Assembly: GCA_018266775.1 (NCBI GenBank)
Contig: JAFDZS010000011.1
Span: forward strand, 255,245 to 319,244
From: Bacteroidota bacterium
GTDB taxonomy: Bacteria > Bacteroidota > Bacteroidia > Chitinophagales > Chitinophagaceae
DNA: 64,000 nt
Reading direction: 5' to 3'
Program-made: the position numbers and the translations under genes
Notes under the pieces: model-generated
What the model was told of the DNA's origin: nothing
What the model saw: the letters and a program-made list of their open reading frames with translations, nothing else
Database searches by the model: none
Part shown: positions 51,566-60,699 of the stretch, piece by piece
Layout: every line of letters begins with the position of its first letter
Numbering within the stretch: the stretch's first letter is position 1

Positions 51566-54481
51566 TCAGAAATCATTATTGGGTGTGGCCCTTCCACCAC
51601 CCCGGTTGCCGCCGCCAAAACCTTTGCCACGCTGCATGCCATTGTTGTTACCATTGCCCTGGCCGGGCGGACGTTTACCGCCAAAACGGTTCAGGTTATA
51701 CGTAAACGTGAGCAGGAAATATCTTTTCAAGACTACTGTGCGGCTGTCGTAATAATAGTTATCGCCCTGGGTTCGGGTGATGCTTTGATTCTGGTTCAGT
51801 AAATCGTTTACAGAAAATTTGATTTCCCCATTACTCTTCTTAAATAATTGTTTGGCCAGGCTGGCATTCCACAACGGAATAGTTTGGTTAAACCCGGCTG
51901 ACTGGCCCGTGTAAAGTATACAATCAAAATCGGTAGCCAGTATCAGTGATTTGGTAATGAAATAATTGACATTGGTGGAATAAGACTGTGTATAATAGTT
52001 GGTATTGTTTTTTCCCTGTGCAATACTATATTTAGCCTGCGAGTAAGATAATTTAGCCCTTAAACCAAAGTTCAGCTTATCCTTAAAATCCAGGTTTACC
52101 CCCGCTGATTGTGATACGCTGAGTGTATTGGTTTGGTTTAACTGTTTGTACAGCATACTGAGGTTATGATTGTAGTTGAAGCTGGTGGCAAAATTCACGC
52201 TGCTGCCTTTCATTTTTTTAAACGGAATGCCCAATGAAATGCTGGATGTTAAGTTGTATGCTCCGTTAAGGTTTACGGGTTTAATGATCTGCACACCGGG
52301 TTTCAACAGGGAATCCGGCAAACCCAGGTTCGTCAACGTTGTTTTGGTTAAACTGTCGGTACTGTTTACAATACGATTGCTGGTGGATGAAGCGTTGAAA
52401 AATACATTCAGGTATTTATAATTAGTAGGGTTGAGTGTTTTAAAACTGATGTCGATATTATGCCCAAACTCCTGGCGCAAACCTGAATTACCAATACTGA
52501 TGCGGAGCAGGTTGGTCAGGTCGGGCACATCCTGCAGTTGCGTAACAGAAGGCTGGTTGGTACGGCCACGGTAGTGAATAGCCAGGTTGGTACGTTTGGT
52601 AAAATTATAAATAAAGTTAGCCGTGGGGAATAAATTCGTGTATGACTGCCTGGTATAGATGGTGGAATCTTTTCCGTTTACCTGGTAAATACCGCGGATG
52701 CTTTGGTTATCCAGCTGAGAACTTTGTACAGACGTTCCCAACTGGAAATTGAATTTGGTAAACACAAAACGCAGGTTGCCGCCATAACGGTGAGCAATAA
52801 AATCGTTGGCAAAATAATTCGTTTGCTGTTTATTGATCACGTCAAATTCGTTGGTGGCCGCATCAAAATCATACGCATCTTTATCGGAAGTGCTGTGCCT
52901 GTGCGTGTAGGCATAGTTCATTTCAACAATCATGTTCTTTCCAAACATTTCTGTAAATGAACTGGTGATCACATTGCTCGTGCTGCGGGTAGTTTGTGCG
53001 CTTTGAAAATTCTGGTTGATTTGTGTGGACACTGTTCCATCGGGATTGTAAAAAATGATCGGCGATAAATTGGTACCCGATCCATTACTTTTATCCATGC
53101 TGCTGGAATACCCGAGCGTAAACGTACGGCCGATCTTTTTAAATTTTCTGCGGTATAAAAATTCGTTGGTCACACTTACACCATCCCGCTGGCTTGAATA
53201 ACGGGCATTATTACTGTTGGATAAATATTTTAAAGATGGTATCACCGCCATTGTGGAAGAAACGCCCTGGCTGTAACTGTCTGAATGCTGGAAAGAAACT
53301 GTAGGCGTGTATAAAATGGAATTCATGGAATCGATATAATATTCCATTCGTAAATTCAATTGGTGATTACGGTTGGTGGTGGTGGAAGTATTGGTGCTGT
53401 TTTCTGTTGCAGTGGAGTCATTGAAAAAAGTAGATTCCCGGTAACTGGTCTGTTCTCTTTTATTACGGGTTTCAGAAAAATTATAACTCGCTGTAACATC
53501 AATCTTCTTTCCAATTTTATCAATGTAATTAAATCCAACTGACGATGCAGTGGTTAGCCCGTTACCACCAATACTGCCGGCTGTGTTTTTTCCACCACCA
53601 TAACCGCCCATACGGGAAACAATATCGTTGTTGCTGAAACCCTGCTTGTTTACATTGTTGGAGGTGGCCACTAAAGAAAAACGCCGGGTATCATTAAAAC
53701 GGTTTGCTGTAAGTGAAGTATTGTAACGGCTGTTGTCTCCCGCCCCCGCAATAGCCCGCCCAAAATATCCTTTGCGCCTGTTCTTCTTCAAAACAATATT
53801 GATGGTTTTGCTGCGGCTGCCATCATCAATACGGGTAAACTTGGCCTGGTCGCTCATATCATCATACACCTGTACGGATTGTATCATGTCTGCAGGAATA
53901 TTCTTGGTCGCCATCTTTGGGTCTTTGCCAAAAAATTCCTTACCATCTACATACACTTTAGTAACCGCTTCACCCTGTGCTTTTACGTTACCATCATTAT
54001 CCACTTCCACTCCCGGCAGTTTTTTCAAAAGATCTTCAGTAGTGGCATTGGGTGCCGTTTTAAAAGCGCTGGCATTAAATTGTGTTGTATCGCCTTTTAC
54101 CTGTATGGGCACATCACTTTCCACTACAAAGGTGTCCATCGTAGTTACACTGCGCTTTAAAGTAACCGCTCCAAAATCTATGTTGTTTTTTGTGGCCGAT
54201 AAGATGAAACTGCGCTGGTAAGGTGAATACCCTGAAAATGTAATGTGGAGTTTATAATTATCAAAGGCAAGGTTACTGATCTCGAATATGCCTTTTTTAT
54301 CACTCATTACAAAACCGGCCATGGAAGAATCTTTGGTGAACACAACGGATACTGTTGCGCCACTCAGCGGCTGATGCACAGTATCTACCAAAACACCTTT
54401 AACCGTGCCGGAGTTGGTTTGTGCCTTCGCAACAACAGTAAGTAAAATTAAGCAGGTGGATAAAAGGGCAAATTTCTTCAT
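51566..54481 (-). CDS. Outer-membrane beta-barrel receptor with Gly/Arg-rich tail
   Basis: 971 aa. Signal peptide (MKKFALLSTCLILLTVVAKAQ), a carboxypeptidase-regulatory-like domain (GTVKGVLVDTVHQPLSGATV, about 25-100), a plug-like region (TTEDLLKKLPGVEVDNDGNV, KVYVDGKEFFGKDPKMAT) and a barrel of about 700 residues. The C-terminus is a low-complexity tail about 30 residues long (GGKRPPGQGNGNNN, then FGGGNRGGGRA), likely extending from the barrel. No SusD, anti-sigma or protease partner flanks it. Confidence 0.9.
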   Translation of the reverse strand: MKKFALLSTCLILLTVVAKAQTNSGTVKGVLVDTVHQPLSGATVSVVFTKDSSMAGFVMSDKKGIFEISNLAFDNYKLHITFSGYSPYQRSFILSATKNNIDFGAVTLKRSVTTMDTFVVESDVPIQVKGDTTQFNASAFKTAPNATTEDLLKKLPGVEVDNDGNVKAQGEAVTKVYVDGKEFFGKDPKMATKNIPADMIQSVQVYDDMSDQAKFTRIDDGSRSKTINIVLKKNRRKGYFGRAIAGAGDNSRYNTSLTANRFNDTRRFSLVATSNNVNKQGFSNNDIVSRMGGYGGGKNTAGSIGGNGLTTASSVGFNYIDKIGKKIDVTASYNFSETRNKREQTSYRESTFFNDSTATENSTNTSTTTNRNHQLNLRMEYYIDSMNSILYTPTVSFQHSDSYSQGVSSTMAVIPSLKYLSNSNNARYSSQRDGVSVTNEFLYRRKFKKIGRTFTLGYSSSMDKSNGSGTNLSPIIFYNPDGTVSTQINQNFQSAQTTRSTSNVITSSFTEMFGKNMIVEMNYAYTHRHSTSDKDAYDFDAATNEFDVINKQQTNYFANDFIAHRYGGNLRFVFTKFNFQLGTSVQSSQLDNQSIRGIYQVNGKDSTIYTRQSYTNLFPTANFIYNFTKRTNLAIHYRGRTNQPSVTQLQDVPDLTNLLRISIGNSGLRQEFGHNIDISFKTLNPTNYKYLNVFFNASSTSNRIVNSTDSLTKTTLTNLGLPDSLLKPGVQIIKPVNLNGAYNLTSSISLGIPFKKMKGSSVNFATSFNYNHNLSMLYKQLNQTNTLSVSQSAGVNLDFKDKLNFGLRAKLSYSQAKYSIAQGKNNTNYYTQSYSTNVNYFITKSLILATDFDCILYTGQSAGFNQTIPLWNASLAKQLFKKSNGEIKFSVNDLLNQNQSITRTQGDNYYYDSRTVVLKRYFLLTFTYNLNRFGGKRPPGQGNGNNNGMQRGKGFGGGNRGGGRATPNNDF

Positions 54482-54532
54482 ACAGTGGCTATATGAGGCA
54501 TTAGACGTTGCCGACCAGAATATCTGTCGCAG

Positions 54533-54566
54533 TAATAAAAAAAAAACTGTCCCATTCAGGACAGTT
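54533..54566 (-). terminator. Strong intrinsic terminator upstream of the barrel gene
   Basis: ACTGTCC (54546-54552) pairs with GGACAGT (54559-54565); on the minus strand a run of at least nine Ts follows. It lies 52 bp upstream of the barrel gene's start and stops minus-strand transcripts arriving through the tandem array. Confidence 0.8.
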
Positions 54567-54610
54567 CAGGTAAGTACCTTTTTACGCTGATTAGATATTC
54601 AAATATAAAA

Positions 54611-55298
54611 GCTGCCAGGTTGAGCGTGTTTACCCTGTGAGGCGAAACCGGGCTTATAGTGATATAACCGTCTTCGATAAACTCAGACTGACAGATCTTA
54701 AGATTGAAGCGTGAGAACCTTTAAATAATAAAAGCTGTCAGGTTGAGCGTGTTTACCCTGTGGGGCGAAACCGGCTAATACCACATACAACCGTCTTCGA
54801 TAAACTCAGACTGACAGATATTAAGATTGAAGTGTGAGAACCTTTAAATAATAAAAGCTGCCAGGTTGAGCGTGTTTACCCTGTGGGGCGAAACCGGCTA
54901 ATACCACATACAACCGTCTTCGATAAACTCAGACTGACAGATCTTAAGATTGAAGCGTGAGAACCTTTAAGTAATAAAAGCTGTCAGGTTGAGCGTGTTT
55001 ACCCTGTGGGGCGAAACCGGCTAATACCACATACAATCGTCTTCGATAAACTCAGACTGACAGATATTAAGATTGAAGTGTGAGAACCTTTAAATAATAA
55101 AAGCTGTCAGGTTGAGCCTGGCGAAACCGGCTAATACCACATACAACCGTCTTCGATAAACTCAGACTGACAGATATTAAGATTGAAGTGTGAGAACCTT
55201 TAAATAATAAAAGCTGCCAGGTTGAGCGTGTTTACCCTGTGGGGCGAAACCGGCTAATACCACATACAACCGTCTTCGATAAACTCAGACTGACAGAT
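54611..55298. repeat. Tandem array of six ~123-bp units
   Basis: Units begin (GCTGYCAGGTTGAGC) at 54611, 54734, 54857, 54980, 55103 and 55213: four periods of 123 bp and one of 110 bp, where unit 5 lacks 13 bp (GAGCCTGGCGAAAC in place of the longer form). Each unit contains CTGYCAGGTTGAG...CTCAGACTGACAG as an imperfect inverted repeat. Two sequence types alternate: CCAG with GATC/GCGTG, and GTCAG with GATA/GTGTG (types 1,2,1,2,2,1). No ORF crosses it. Confidence 0.9.
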
Positions 55299-55345
55299 CT
55301 TTATATGGAAAATATTAATACCTGGTTTTATTAATTACCACTCAC

Positions 55346-56704
55346 TTAATATTTAAACACTTTTCCCCCTGCCATTACTTCCTGTGTGGCAGCATTGAAA
55401 GTGGCTTTTGTGCCGGTGTGCACCGCTGCATTCGCCATAATACAGGCAATGGAATGCATATACCCTGCTTCCACCGGTGCATTGGGCTGTTTGCGGCTGC
55501 GGATGCATTCCATCCAGTTGCGTACATGGTTGCTCGTTAGCATATCTGCACCCGTGTTTGCTGAAGCCACCACTTTTTCTGACAGTTCAGACAAATTCAG
55601 TTCAGGCAGTAAATTGGCTTTCATGTGCATGGCATCTGCCATTCTTTGCGTAAGCCCGCCTTTGGGTGAAACTTTATTGGTGATGAGGTTTAATTCACCG
55701 CCATTGGAATAATAAATTTCAGATGGGTTTTCATCGCCATTATGCATGCGGGAAGAAAACACCACCTGGAAACCTGTTGTGGGATCATTTTCCGGGCCGT
55801 AATCAAACACGGCAGTGATGGTATCCCAGTTTTTACGTCCGTCTTTCCATTCATAAATACCGCCATTGGCCACCACACTGCGGGGATGGCTCATGCCGGT
55901 AAACCAGTGTACGGTATCAATCTGGTGGCTCATCCACTGGCCGGGCAAGCCGGAGGAATAAGGCCAGAACAAACGGTATTCCAAATACTTTCTCGGATCA
56001 AATGATTCATACGGCCTGTTCATCAGGTAACGCTTCCAGTCCACATCTTCTTCTTTACACAACGCCACCAGTTCAGGCCTGCGCCAGCGGCCGGGCTGGT
56101 TTACATTCCATGATAATTCCACCATGGTAACCGGGCCAAATTTTCCATCCTGTATAAATTTAGCAGCGGCCTGGTAATTCTGCCCGCTCCTGCGTTGGGA
56201 ACCGATCTGCACAATTTGTGAAGATGCTTTTACTGCTTTCAGTGCCGCCCTTGCATCTTCCATGGTTTCGGCAAAAGGCTTTTCCACGTACACATCTTTT
56301 TTATGCTGCACTGCGGCAATGGCATGCTGTGCATGCTGAAAATCGGCTGTGCTGATAAACACGCCATCAATGTCTTTTAACGCAAACAGTTCGTCGTTGT
56401 TTTTGCAACCGGTAATCTCATGATCCATTTTAGCTTTCAAATGCTCCACGCCCTGCTCCCTGCGGTATTTCCAGATGTCTGAAACGGCCACAATATCAAA
56501 ATTCAGTTCTTTATAATGATTCATGAATGATGGCAGGTGTGAGTTTTTAAACCGGTCTGAAAAGCCAACCACACCAAGGCGTACACGATCATTTGCACCC
56601 AGGATGCGGGCATAAGATTTTGCATTTAACCCGGCAAGCCCGGCATAAACTGCCACGCCGGCTTTTGCAGACTGTGAGATGAATTTGCGGCGATTCAATG
56701 ACAT
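55346..56704 (-). CDS. Gfo/Idh/MocA-family oxidoreductase, TAT-exported
   Basis: 452 aa. A twin-arginine-like signal peptide (MSLNRRKFISQSAKAGVAVYAG) is followed by the Rossmann domain (VRLGVVGFSDRFKNS) with DVYVEKPFAETMEDA, the conserved EKP motif. The C-terminal half is the family's alpha/beta catalytic domain (WMSHQIDTVHWFTGM). Such periplasmic NAD(P)-binding family members are linked to oxidation of glycosides at C3. It lies 24 bp downstream of the DUF1080 gene on the same strand, a pairing found in 3-keto-sugar pathways. Confidence 0.87.
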   Translation of the reverse strand: MSLNRRKFISQSAKAGVAVYAGLAGLNAKSYARILGANDRVRLGVVGFSDRFKNSHLPSFMNHYKELNFDIVAVSDIWKYRREQGVEHLKAKMDHEITGCKNNDELFALKDIDGVFISTADFQHAQHAIAAVQHKKDVYVEKPFAETMEDARAALKAVKASSQIVQIGSQRRSGQNYQAAAKFIQDGKFGPVTMVELSWNVNQPGRWRRPELVALCKEEDVDWKRYLMNRPYESFDPRKYLEYRLFWPYSSGLPGQWMSHQIDTVHWFTGMSHPRSVVANGGIYEWKDGRKNWDTITAVFDYGPENDPTTGFQVVFSSRMHNGDENPSEIYYSNGGELNLITNKVSPKGGLTQRMADAMHMKANLLPELNLSELSEKVVASANTGADMLTSNHVRNWMECIRSRKQPNAPVEAGYMHSIACIMANAAVHTGTKATFNAATQEVMAGGKVFKY

Positions 56705-56728
56705 AGATAAAAGTTTATGGTTGATTGA

Positions 56729-58075
56729 TTAGTTGAGTGTTTTAATTTTTATACTGCGGAACATTACGTGGTTGCCATGATCCTGCAGCAGGATGTGTCC
56801 CTTATCTGCCATACCAAAGTTGGGCCAGTGTTCATACTTGCTGCGTGCCACCAGTGCATAATAATATTGCGTGCCCCGCTGGTATTCCACTGTTTTAATA
56901 CCATTGAGCCAGTGCTCTATCCGGTTATCCGGATACACCACAATACGGCCTTTGTTCCATTCTCCAATTTCGCGGTAAGCATTGGGATGTTTAATGCGTG
57001 GAATGAGGTCGTATAAAGATGATAACGTTCTGTTGCCGATGGACCCCAGTTTGGCATCAGGATGTTTCGCATCATCCAGTATCTGGTATTCCAACCCAAT
57101 GGCAGAACCCTTGTTTTGCTCACTTTCGGTAACAAAATATTTTACGCCACTGTTGGCAGAGTCAGTTATTTTAAATTCAAAATCGAGAATGAAAGCGCCA
57201 TAAGTACCTGTTGTTACAATATCGCCGCCATTTTGTGATTCTGCACCGCTGGATGCCAGCACGTGCAGTACCCCATCTTTGATCTCCCAGCCTTTTTCAG
57301 GAAAATGATCTTTATACGCACCACGCCATCCGTTGGTGGTGGCACCATCCCACAACAAGGTAAAACCCTGTTTGGCTTCCACCGGTGAAATGTTGTTGGG
57401 AATAAAATTGGCCACCGTCATCGTAACATCGTCTGGCGCAGGTTTTAAGTTGGTGGTTTGAATACGGATGTTTTTCCAGCGGATGCTGCGGCCTGCTTCA
57501 GCTGCGTTGCCGATTGTATGCACCTGCAAAGCAAAAAATCCTTTTGCAGTGGTGTTATCATACACATGCGCCATGGCTTTGCCATTCACGAATGTTTTTA
57601 AACTGTTGCCAATACACTCAATCCGGTAATGGTACCATTGACCCGTTTTAAAACTGAATTTATTTTTTGCATTCAGTTCCATCGGGTACAGCCAGCCCCG
57701 GCGTGATTCGTCATAAATGCCGCCGCTCCAGTTGCGGGCAGAGGGATCAATTTCCATCTGGTAACCATGTACACGGCCATTCAGGTAAGAGGCCACACTT
57801 TCGCTGCGGAATTGTATGCCGGAGTTGAAGGCACTGTCGAGTTGTACATCTGCTTCAAAAATAAAATCGCCATAATCTTTTTCTGTTACCAAAAACGAAT
57901 TGGGGGTATTCGCCACTGTTATACCCACAATTTCTCCGTTCCGCACTTCGTATTTGGCGGCACCACCCAGTTGTTTCCAGCCGGTAAGGTCTTTACCATT
58001 GAATAAGGATTGCCATTGTTGTGCGGATAGAGAAATACTGATGCTTATTGAAAGAATTAAAAAGAGGATTTTCAT
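56729..58075 (-). CDS. Secreted protein with two DUF1080 (3-keto-disaccharide hydrolase-like) domains
   Basis: 448 aa; start MKILFLILSISISIS at 58075 gives a signal peptide. Two DUF1080 jelly-roll domains: about 22-200 (WQSLFNGKDLTGWKQLGG, SGIQFRSESV, GYQMEIDPSARNWSGGIYDE) and about 230-448 (FTLLWDGATTNGWRGAYKD, NSGVKYFVTESEQNKGS, IGLEYQILDDAKHP). DUF1080 proteins include enzymes acting on 3-keto glycosides, fitting the adjacent Gfo/Idh/MocA gene. Both domains look intact. A hairpin terminator lies just upstream at 58116-58140. Confidence 0.88.
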   Translation of the reverse strand: MKILFLILSISISISLSAQQWQSLFNGKDLTGWKQLGGAAKYEVRNGEIVGITVANTPNSFLVTEKDYGDFIFEADVQLDSAFNSGIQFRSESVASYLNGRVHGYQMEIDPSARNWSGGIYDESRRGWLYPMELNAKNKFSFKTGQWYHYRIECIGNSLKTFVNGKAMAHVYDNTTAKGFFALQVHTIGNAAEAGRSIRWKNIRIQTTNLKPAPDDVTMTVANFIPNNISPVEAKQGFTLLWDGATTNGWRGAYKDHFPEKGWEIKDGVLHVLASSGAESQNGGDIVTTGTYGAFILDFEFKITDSANSGVKYFVTESEQNKGSAIGLEYQILDDAKHPDAKLGSIGNRTLSSLYDLIPRIKHPNAYREIGEWNKGRIVVYPDNRIEHWLNGIKTVEYQRGTQYYYALVARSKYEHWPNFGMADKGHILLQDHGNHVMFRSIKIKTLN

Positions 58076-58115
58076 ATTGATTGCGTCCGTTAAGTTAAGT
58101 AACAGCAATATAATA

Positions 58116-58140
58116 AAAGAACCGGATAACCGGCTCTTTT
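58116..58140 (-). terminator. Terminator after the D-lactate dehydrogenase gene
   Basis: GAACCGG (58119-58125) pairs with CCGGCTC (58130-58136), with one mismatch, around ATAA. TTTTATTATA follows on the minus strand; As/Ts on both sides make it bidirectional. Confidence 0.65.
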
Positions 58141-58160
58141 ATTTTCATATCTAAAAATGA

Positions 58161-59141
58161 TTACACTTTGTTTTGAAGGGAATGACCGGCTTCAAAATCT
58201 GTGCAACTTTGTAATGTAACTTTTGCAATTTGCGTTAATGCTTCATCGGTTAAGAAACCCTGGTGGGATGTGATGAGCACGTTGGGGAAACTCATCAACT
58301 GCATGATCACATCATCGTCAATAATATTTTCGCTGAGGTTATGGAAGAACAATTTCTCTTCCTGTTCGTACACATCAATGCCCAGGTAGCCGAGCTTACC
58401 CCGCTTCAATGCTGCAATAGCGGCCCTGGTGTCTATCAATGCACCCCGGCTGGTATTGATGAGCATGGCGCCATCTTTCATTACTTCCAGCGTATGCATA
58501 TTGATGAGGTGATGCGTTTGTTCCGTAAGCGGGCAATGTAATGAAACCACCTGGCTTTGTTGCAGCAACTCCATCAGTGGCAGGTACTCCACTCCCGCAG
58601 CTTCCAGTTCTTTATTGGCAATTAAATCAAAGGCAAGTACTTTACAACCCAGGCCCAGCATAATGTGTGCAAAGCATTGCCCGATTTTTCCTGTACCAAC
58701 TACGCCAACCGTTTTACCATACAGGTCAAAACCGGTAAGGCGGTCTAACGAAAAATTGCCGTCCCTCACCCGGTTAAAAGCTTTATGGGTTTTACGGTTC
58801 AGCGCCATAATCAATGCCAGTGCATGTTCCGCCACCGCATGCGGTGAGTAGGCCGGCACACGTACCACTGCAATACGATGTTTATGTGCAGCTTCAAGGT
58901 CTACATTATTAAAACCGGCACAGCGCAGGGCAATTAAACCCACGCCAGCATCAGCCAATGCGGCAATCACCGCTGCATGCAAACGGTCGTTTACAAACGC
59001 ACATACGGCATGGCATCCTGTGGCAAGGCTCACCGTGCTTTCATTCAGTTGCGCTTCGTAAAAACTGATGTGGTGCTGATCGTTATACCGGGTAAAATAT
59101 TCCTTATCGTAAGGTTGTGTGGAGAAGAAGGCGATTTTCAT
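58161..59141 (-). CDS. ldhA: D-lactate dehydrogenase
   Basis: 326 aa, NAD-dependent reduction of pyruvate to D-lactate. Sequence follows the E. coli LdhA layout: FVNDRLHAAVIAALADAGV, LRCAGFNNVDLEAAH, VVGTGKIGQCFAH (dinucleotide motif), HCPLTEQTHHLIN, NTSRGALIDTRAA (substrate Arg), GIDVYEQEEKLFF (Glu) and SHQGFLTDEAL (catalytic His). Full length. Single gene with its terminator at 58116. Confidence 0.92.
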   Translation of the reverse strand: MKIAFFSTQPYDKEYFTRYNDQHHISFYEAQLNESTVSLATGCHAVCAFVNDRLHAAVIAALADAGVGLIALRCAGFNNVDLEAAHKHRIAVVRVPAYSPHAVAEHALALIMALNRKTHKAFNRVRDGNFSLDRLTGFDLYGKTVGVVGTGKIGQCFAHIMLGLGCKVLAFDLIANKELEAAGVEYLPLMELLQQSQVVSLHCPLTEQTHHLINMHTLEVMKDGAMLINTSRGALIDTRAAIAALKRGKLGYLGIDVYEQEEKLFFHNLSENIIDDDVIMQLMSFPNVLITSHQGFLTDEALTQIAKVTLQSCTDFEAGHSLQNKV

Positions 59142-59248
59142 ACCGTGAAAATAAGGAAGGATATGGCAGGAAAAACATTTTGCGCATCTTTTAGATGTTA
59201 TTAAATAACAACGGTGATTTAGTTTTCATACCAACGTTTTAACCAAAT

Positions 59249-59286
59249 AAAAAAGCCGGTGATGTATTGGTGGATACATCACCGGC
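59249..59286 (-). terminator. Terminator of the 60-aa gene
   Basis: GCCGGTGATGTAT (59255-59267) pairs perfectly with ATACATCACCGGC (59274-59286) around TGGTGG; six Ts follow on the minus strand. Confidence 0.88.
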
Positions 59287-59302
59287 GCTGTTCATTGCCT
59301 GT

Positions 59303-59485
59303 TTATGCAACGTTTCTTCTTGAACCGATACTTCTTTTCCGGCGTTGTATGTTCCATAACTCAGCAGCGGTAAAATGTTTTTCATGGTGTATACCAGTTG
59401 CTAAAGTTTCTTTAACTATTGTAGTTAAGGCTTTGGTTTCGGCTTCGCTCATTGTTTTAAATAAGCTGGTGTGTTGTGTGTTCAT
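59303..59485 (-). CDS. Small 60-aa protein, unknown family
   Basis: 60 aa, no membrane helix or signal peptide. N-terminal helix-rich half (MNTQHTSLFKTMSEAETKAL, TIVKETLATGIH) and a basic C-terminus (ELWNIQRRKRSIGSRRNVA), which could bind nucleic acid or acidic partners. An intrinsic terminator lies 17 bp after the stop with no other gene to serve on that strand, which argues for a real gene. Such small basic-tailed proteins recur in Chitinophagaceae, but I cannot name a family. Confidence 0.7.
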   Translation of the reverse strand: MNTQHTSLFKTMSEAETKALTTIVKETLATGIHHEKHFTAAELWNIQRRKRSIGSRRNVA

Positions 59486-59849
59486 GGCGTTGAGTTTTTA
59501 ATGATTATACTTTATATCGTCTCAGCTTCTTTTCTTTCTTCGCTTTGACATAACAAAGATATGTTGCGTTAAGTACTATGCAAAACAAAGTAGTGAGCAA
59601 TGTTTTAGTAGTTAGCTTTAGGCAGTAGCCAATAATGGTTATTAATAATTGACTATTAATTAATAATGAATAATTAATAATATATAATTGATGAAATGCA
59701 TCATTATACAAACGGTCACAATCCGGTGCCGAGTGGTAGATTCTGCCAACCACGGTCATAATTTTTGCTTTTAAACATCATTGTTTTTGCCTATACCGGC
59801 TGGTAATTTGGTTAGCAGAAATTGTTTGCTAACCAATAAATATTTTGTT
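59486..59849. other. Intergenic region, A/T-rich repeats and inverted repeat
   Basis: No gene seen in about 360 bp. The stretch 59650-59695 consists of imperfect AATTAATAAT-type repeats. Near the right end is the inverted repeat of the WG-protein gene, given separately. Confidence 0.55.
59810..59834 (+). promoter_or_regulatory. Inverted repeat before the WG-repeat gene
   Basis: GGTTAGCA (59810-59817) and TGCTAACC (59827-59834) form an 8-bp perfect inverted repeat with a 9-base spacer, 15 bp upstream of the ATG at 59850. It could be an operator or a hairpin that affects translation. Confidence 0.4.
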
Positions 59850-60431
59850 ATGAAAAAGATATTGACCCTGCTGTTCCTGTTCCCTTTGCTGAACAGCCAG
59901 GCTCAGAAATGGGAAAAAAATTATGACTTTGTAGACAATTGTGTTTGCGGACTTTCCAAAGTTAAAAAGAACGATAAGGTTGGTTATGTTTCCAAAGAAG
60001 GTGTTGTGATTATTCAGTTACAGTACGATGAAGGGCTGACCTTTAAAGAAGGTTATGCTGCGGTACGTTTGGGCAGTAAATGGCAATACCTCGACAGTAC
60101 CGGTAAAGCATTAACTGAAGCCATTTATGAAGATGCCGGCAGTTTTAATGATGGCCTTGCATTTGTATCTCAAAACAATCTTTTTGGATACATCAATACC
60201 AAAGGTGAAATGGCAATACCCATGAATTTTAGTGGCGCAAGAAATTTTGCTGAAGGCCTGGCACCCGTTGCCAATGCAAAAGGTTACTGGGGTTATGTAG
60301 ATGAAAAAGGAAACTGGGTAATTAAACCAACCTATGATTTTACAGATGTTTTTGAAAAAGGAGAAGCCCGTGTAATTAAAGATGGTAAAGTATTTTACAT
60401 CAACAAAGAAAATAAAATGGTACATGAATAA
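59850..60431 (+). CDS. Secreted WG-repeat protein
   Basis: 193 aa starting MKKILTLLFLFPLLNSQAQ, a signal peptide; the longer frame adds 23 residues. The mature part consists of WG/KWGF-type repeats: KVGYVSKEGVVIIQLQYDE, KWQYLDSTGKALTEAIYED, LFGYINTKGEMAIPMNF, YWGYVDEKGNWVIKPTYD. WG repeats form beta-strand repeat domains in surface or periplasmic proteins. Has its own terminator at 60530. Confidence 0.88.
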   Translation: MKKILTLLFLFPLLNSQAQKWEKNYDFVDNCVCGLSKVKKNDKVGYVSKEGVVIIQLQYDEGLTFKEGYAAVRLGSKWQYLDSTGKALTEAIYEDAGSFNDGLAFVSQNNLFGYINTKGEMAIPMNFSGARNFAEGLAPVANAKGYWGYVDEKGNWVIKPTYDFTDVFEKGEARVIKDGKVFYINKENKMVHE

Positions 60432-60529
60432 TAGTAATTGATGCATCAATTGCTGTTGGCTTTTTAACCTATTCATTACCGCATTGAAGATGGTTTATTT
60501 TTAAAGGCGACCAGTTTGCTGGTAAACAC

Positions 60530-60563
60530 AAGCGGCTCCCAGGGTTGAGGAGCCGCTTTTTTA
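60530..60563 (+). terminator. Terminator after the WG-repeat gene
   Basis: AGCGGCTCC (60531-60539) pairs with GGAGCCGCT (60549-60557), followed by six Ts. Lies 100 bp after the stop codon. Confidence 0.85.
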
Positions 60564-60699
60564 TTGGAGTACTTTTGGGGCTGTAAGAATTGACCGTCCG
60601 GCAATGTTAAATTGCTTTATCTTCACTGGCGCTGCCGGTAACTTGCAGTTTTACACTGGTTGCATTTTGTACAGCCACTTCACCTGAAATTATTTTATG

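Noticed and set aside
54611-55298. CRISPR-like array
   Set aside because: The units are about 123 bp and identical throughout, without short repeats separated by unique spacers, and no cas gene is near.
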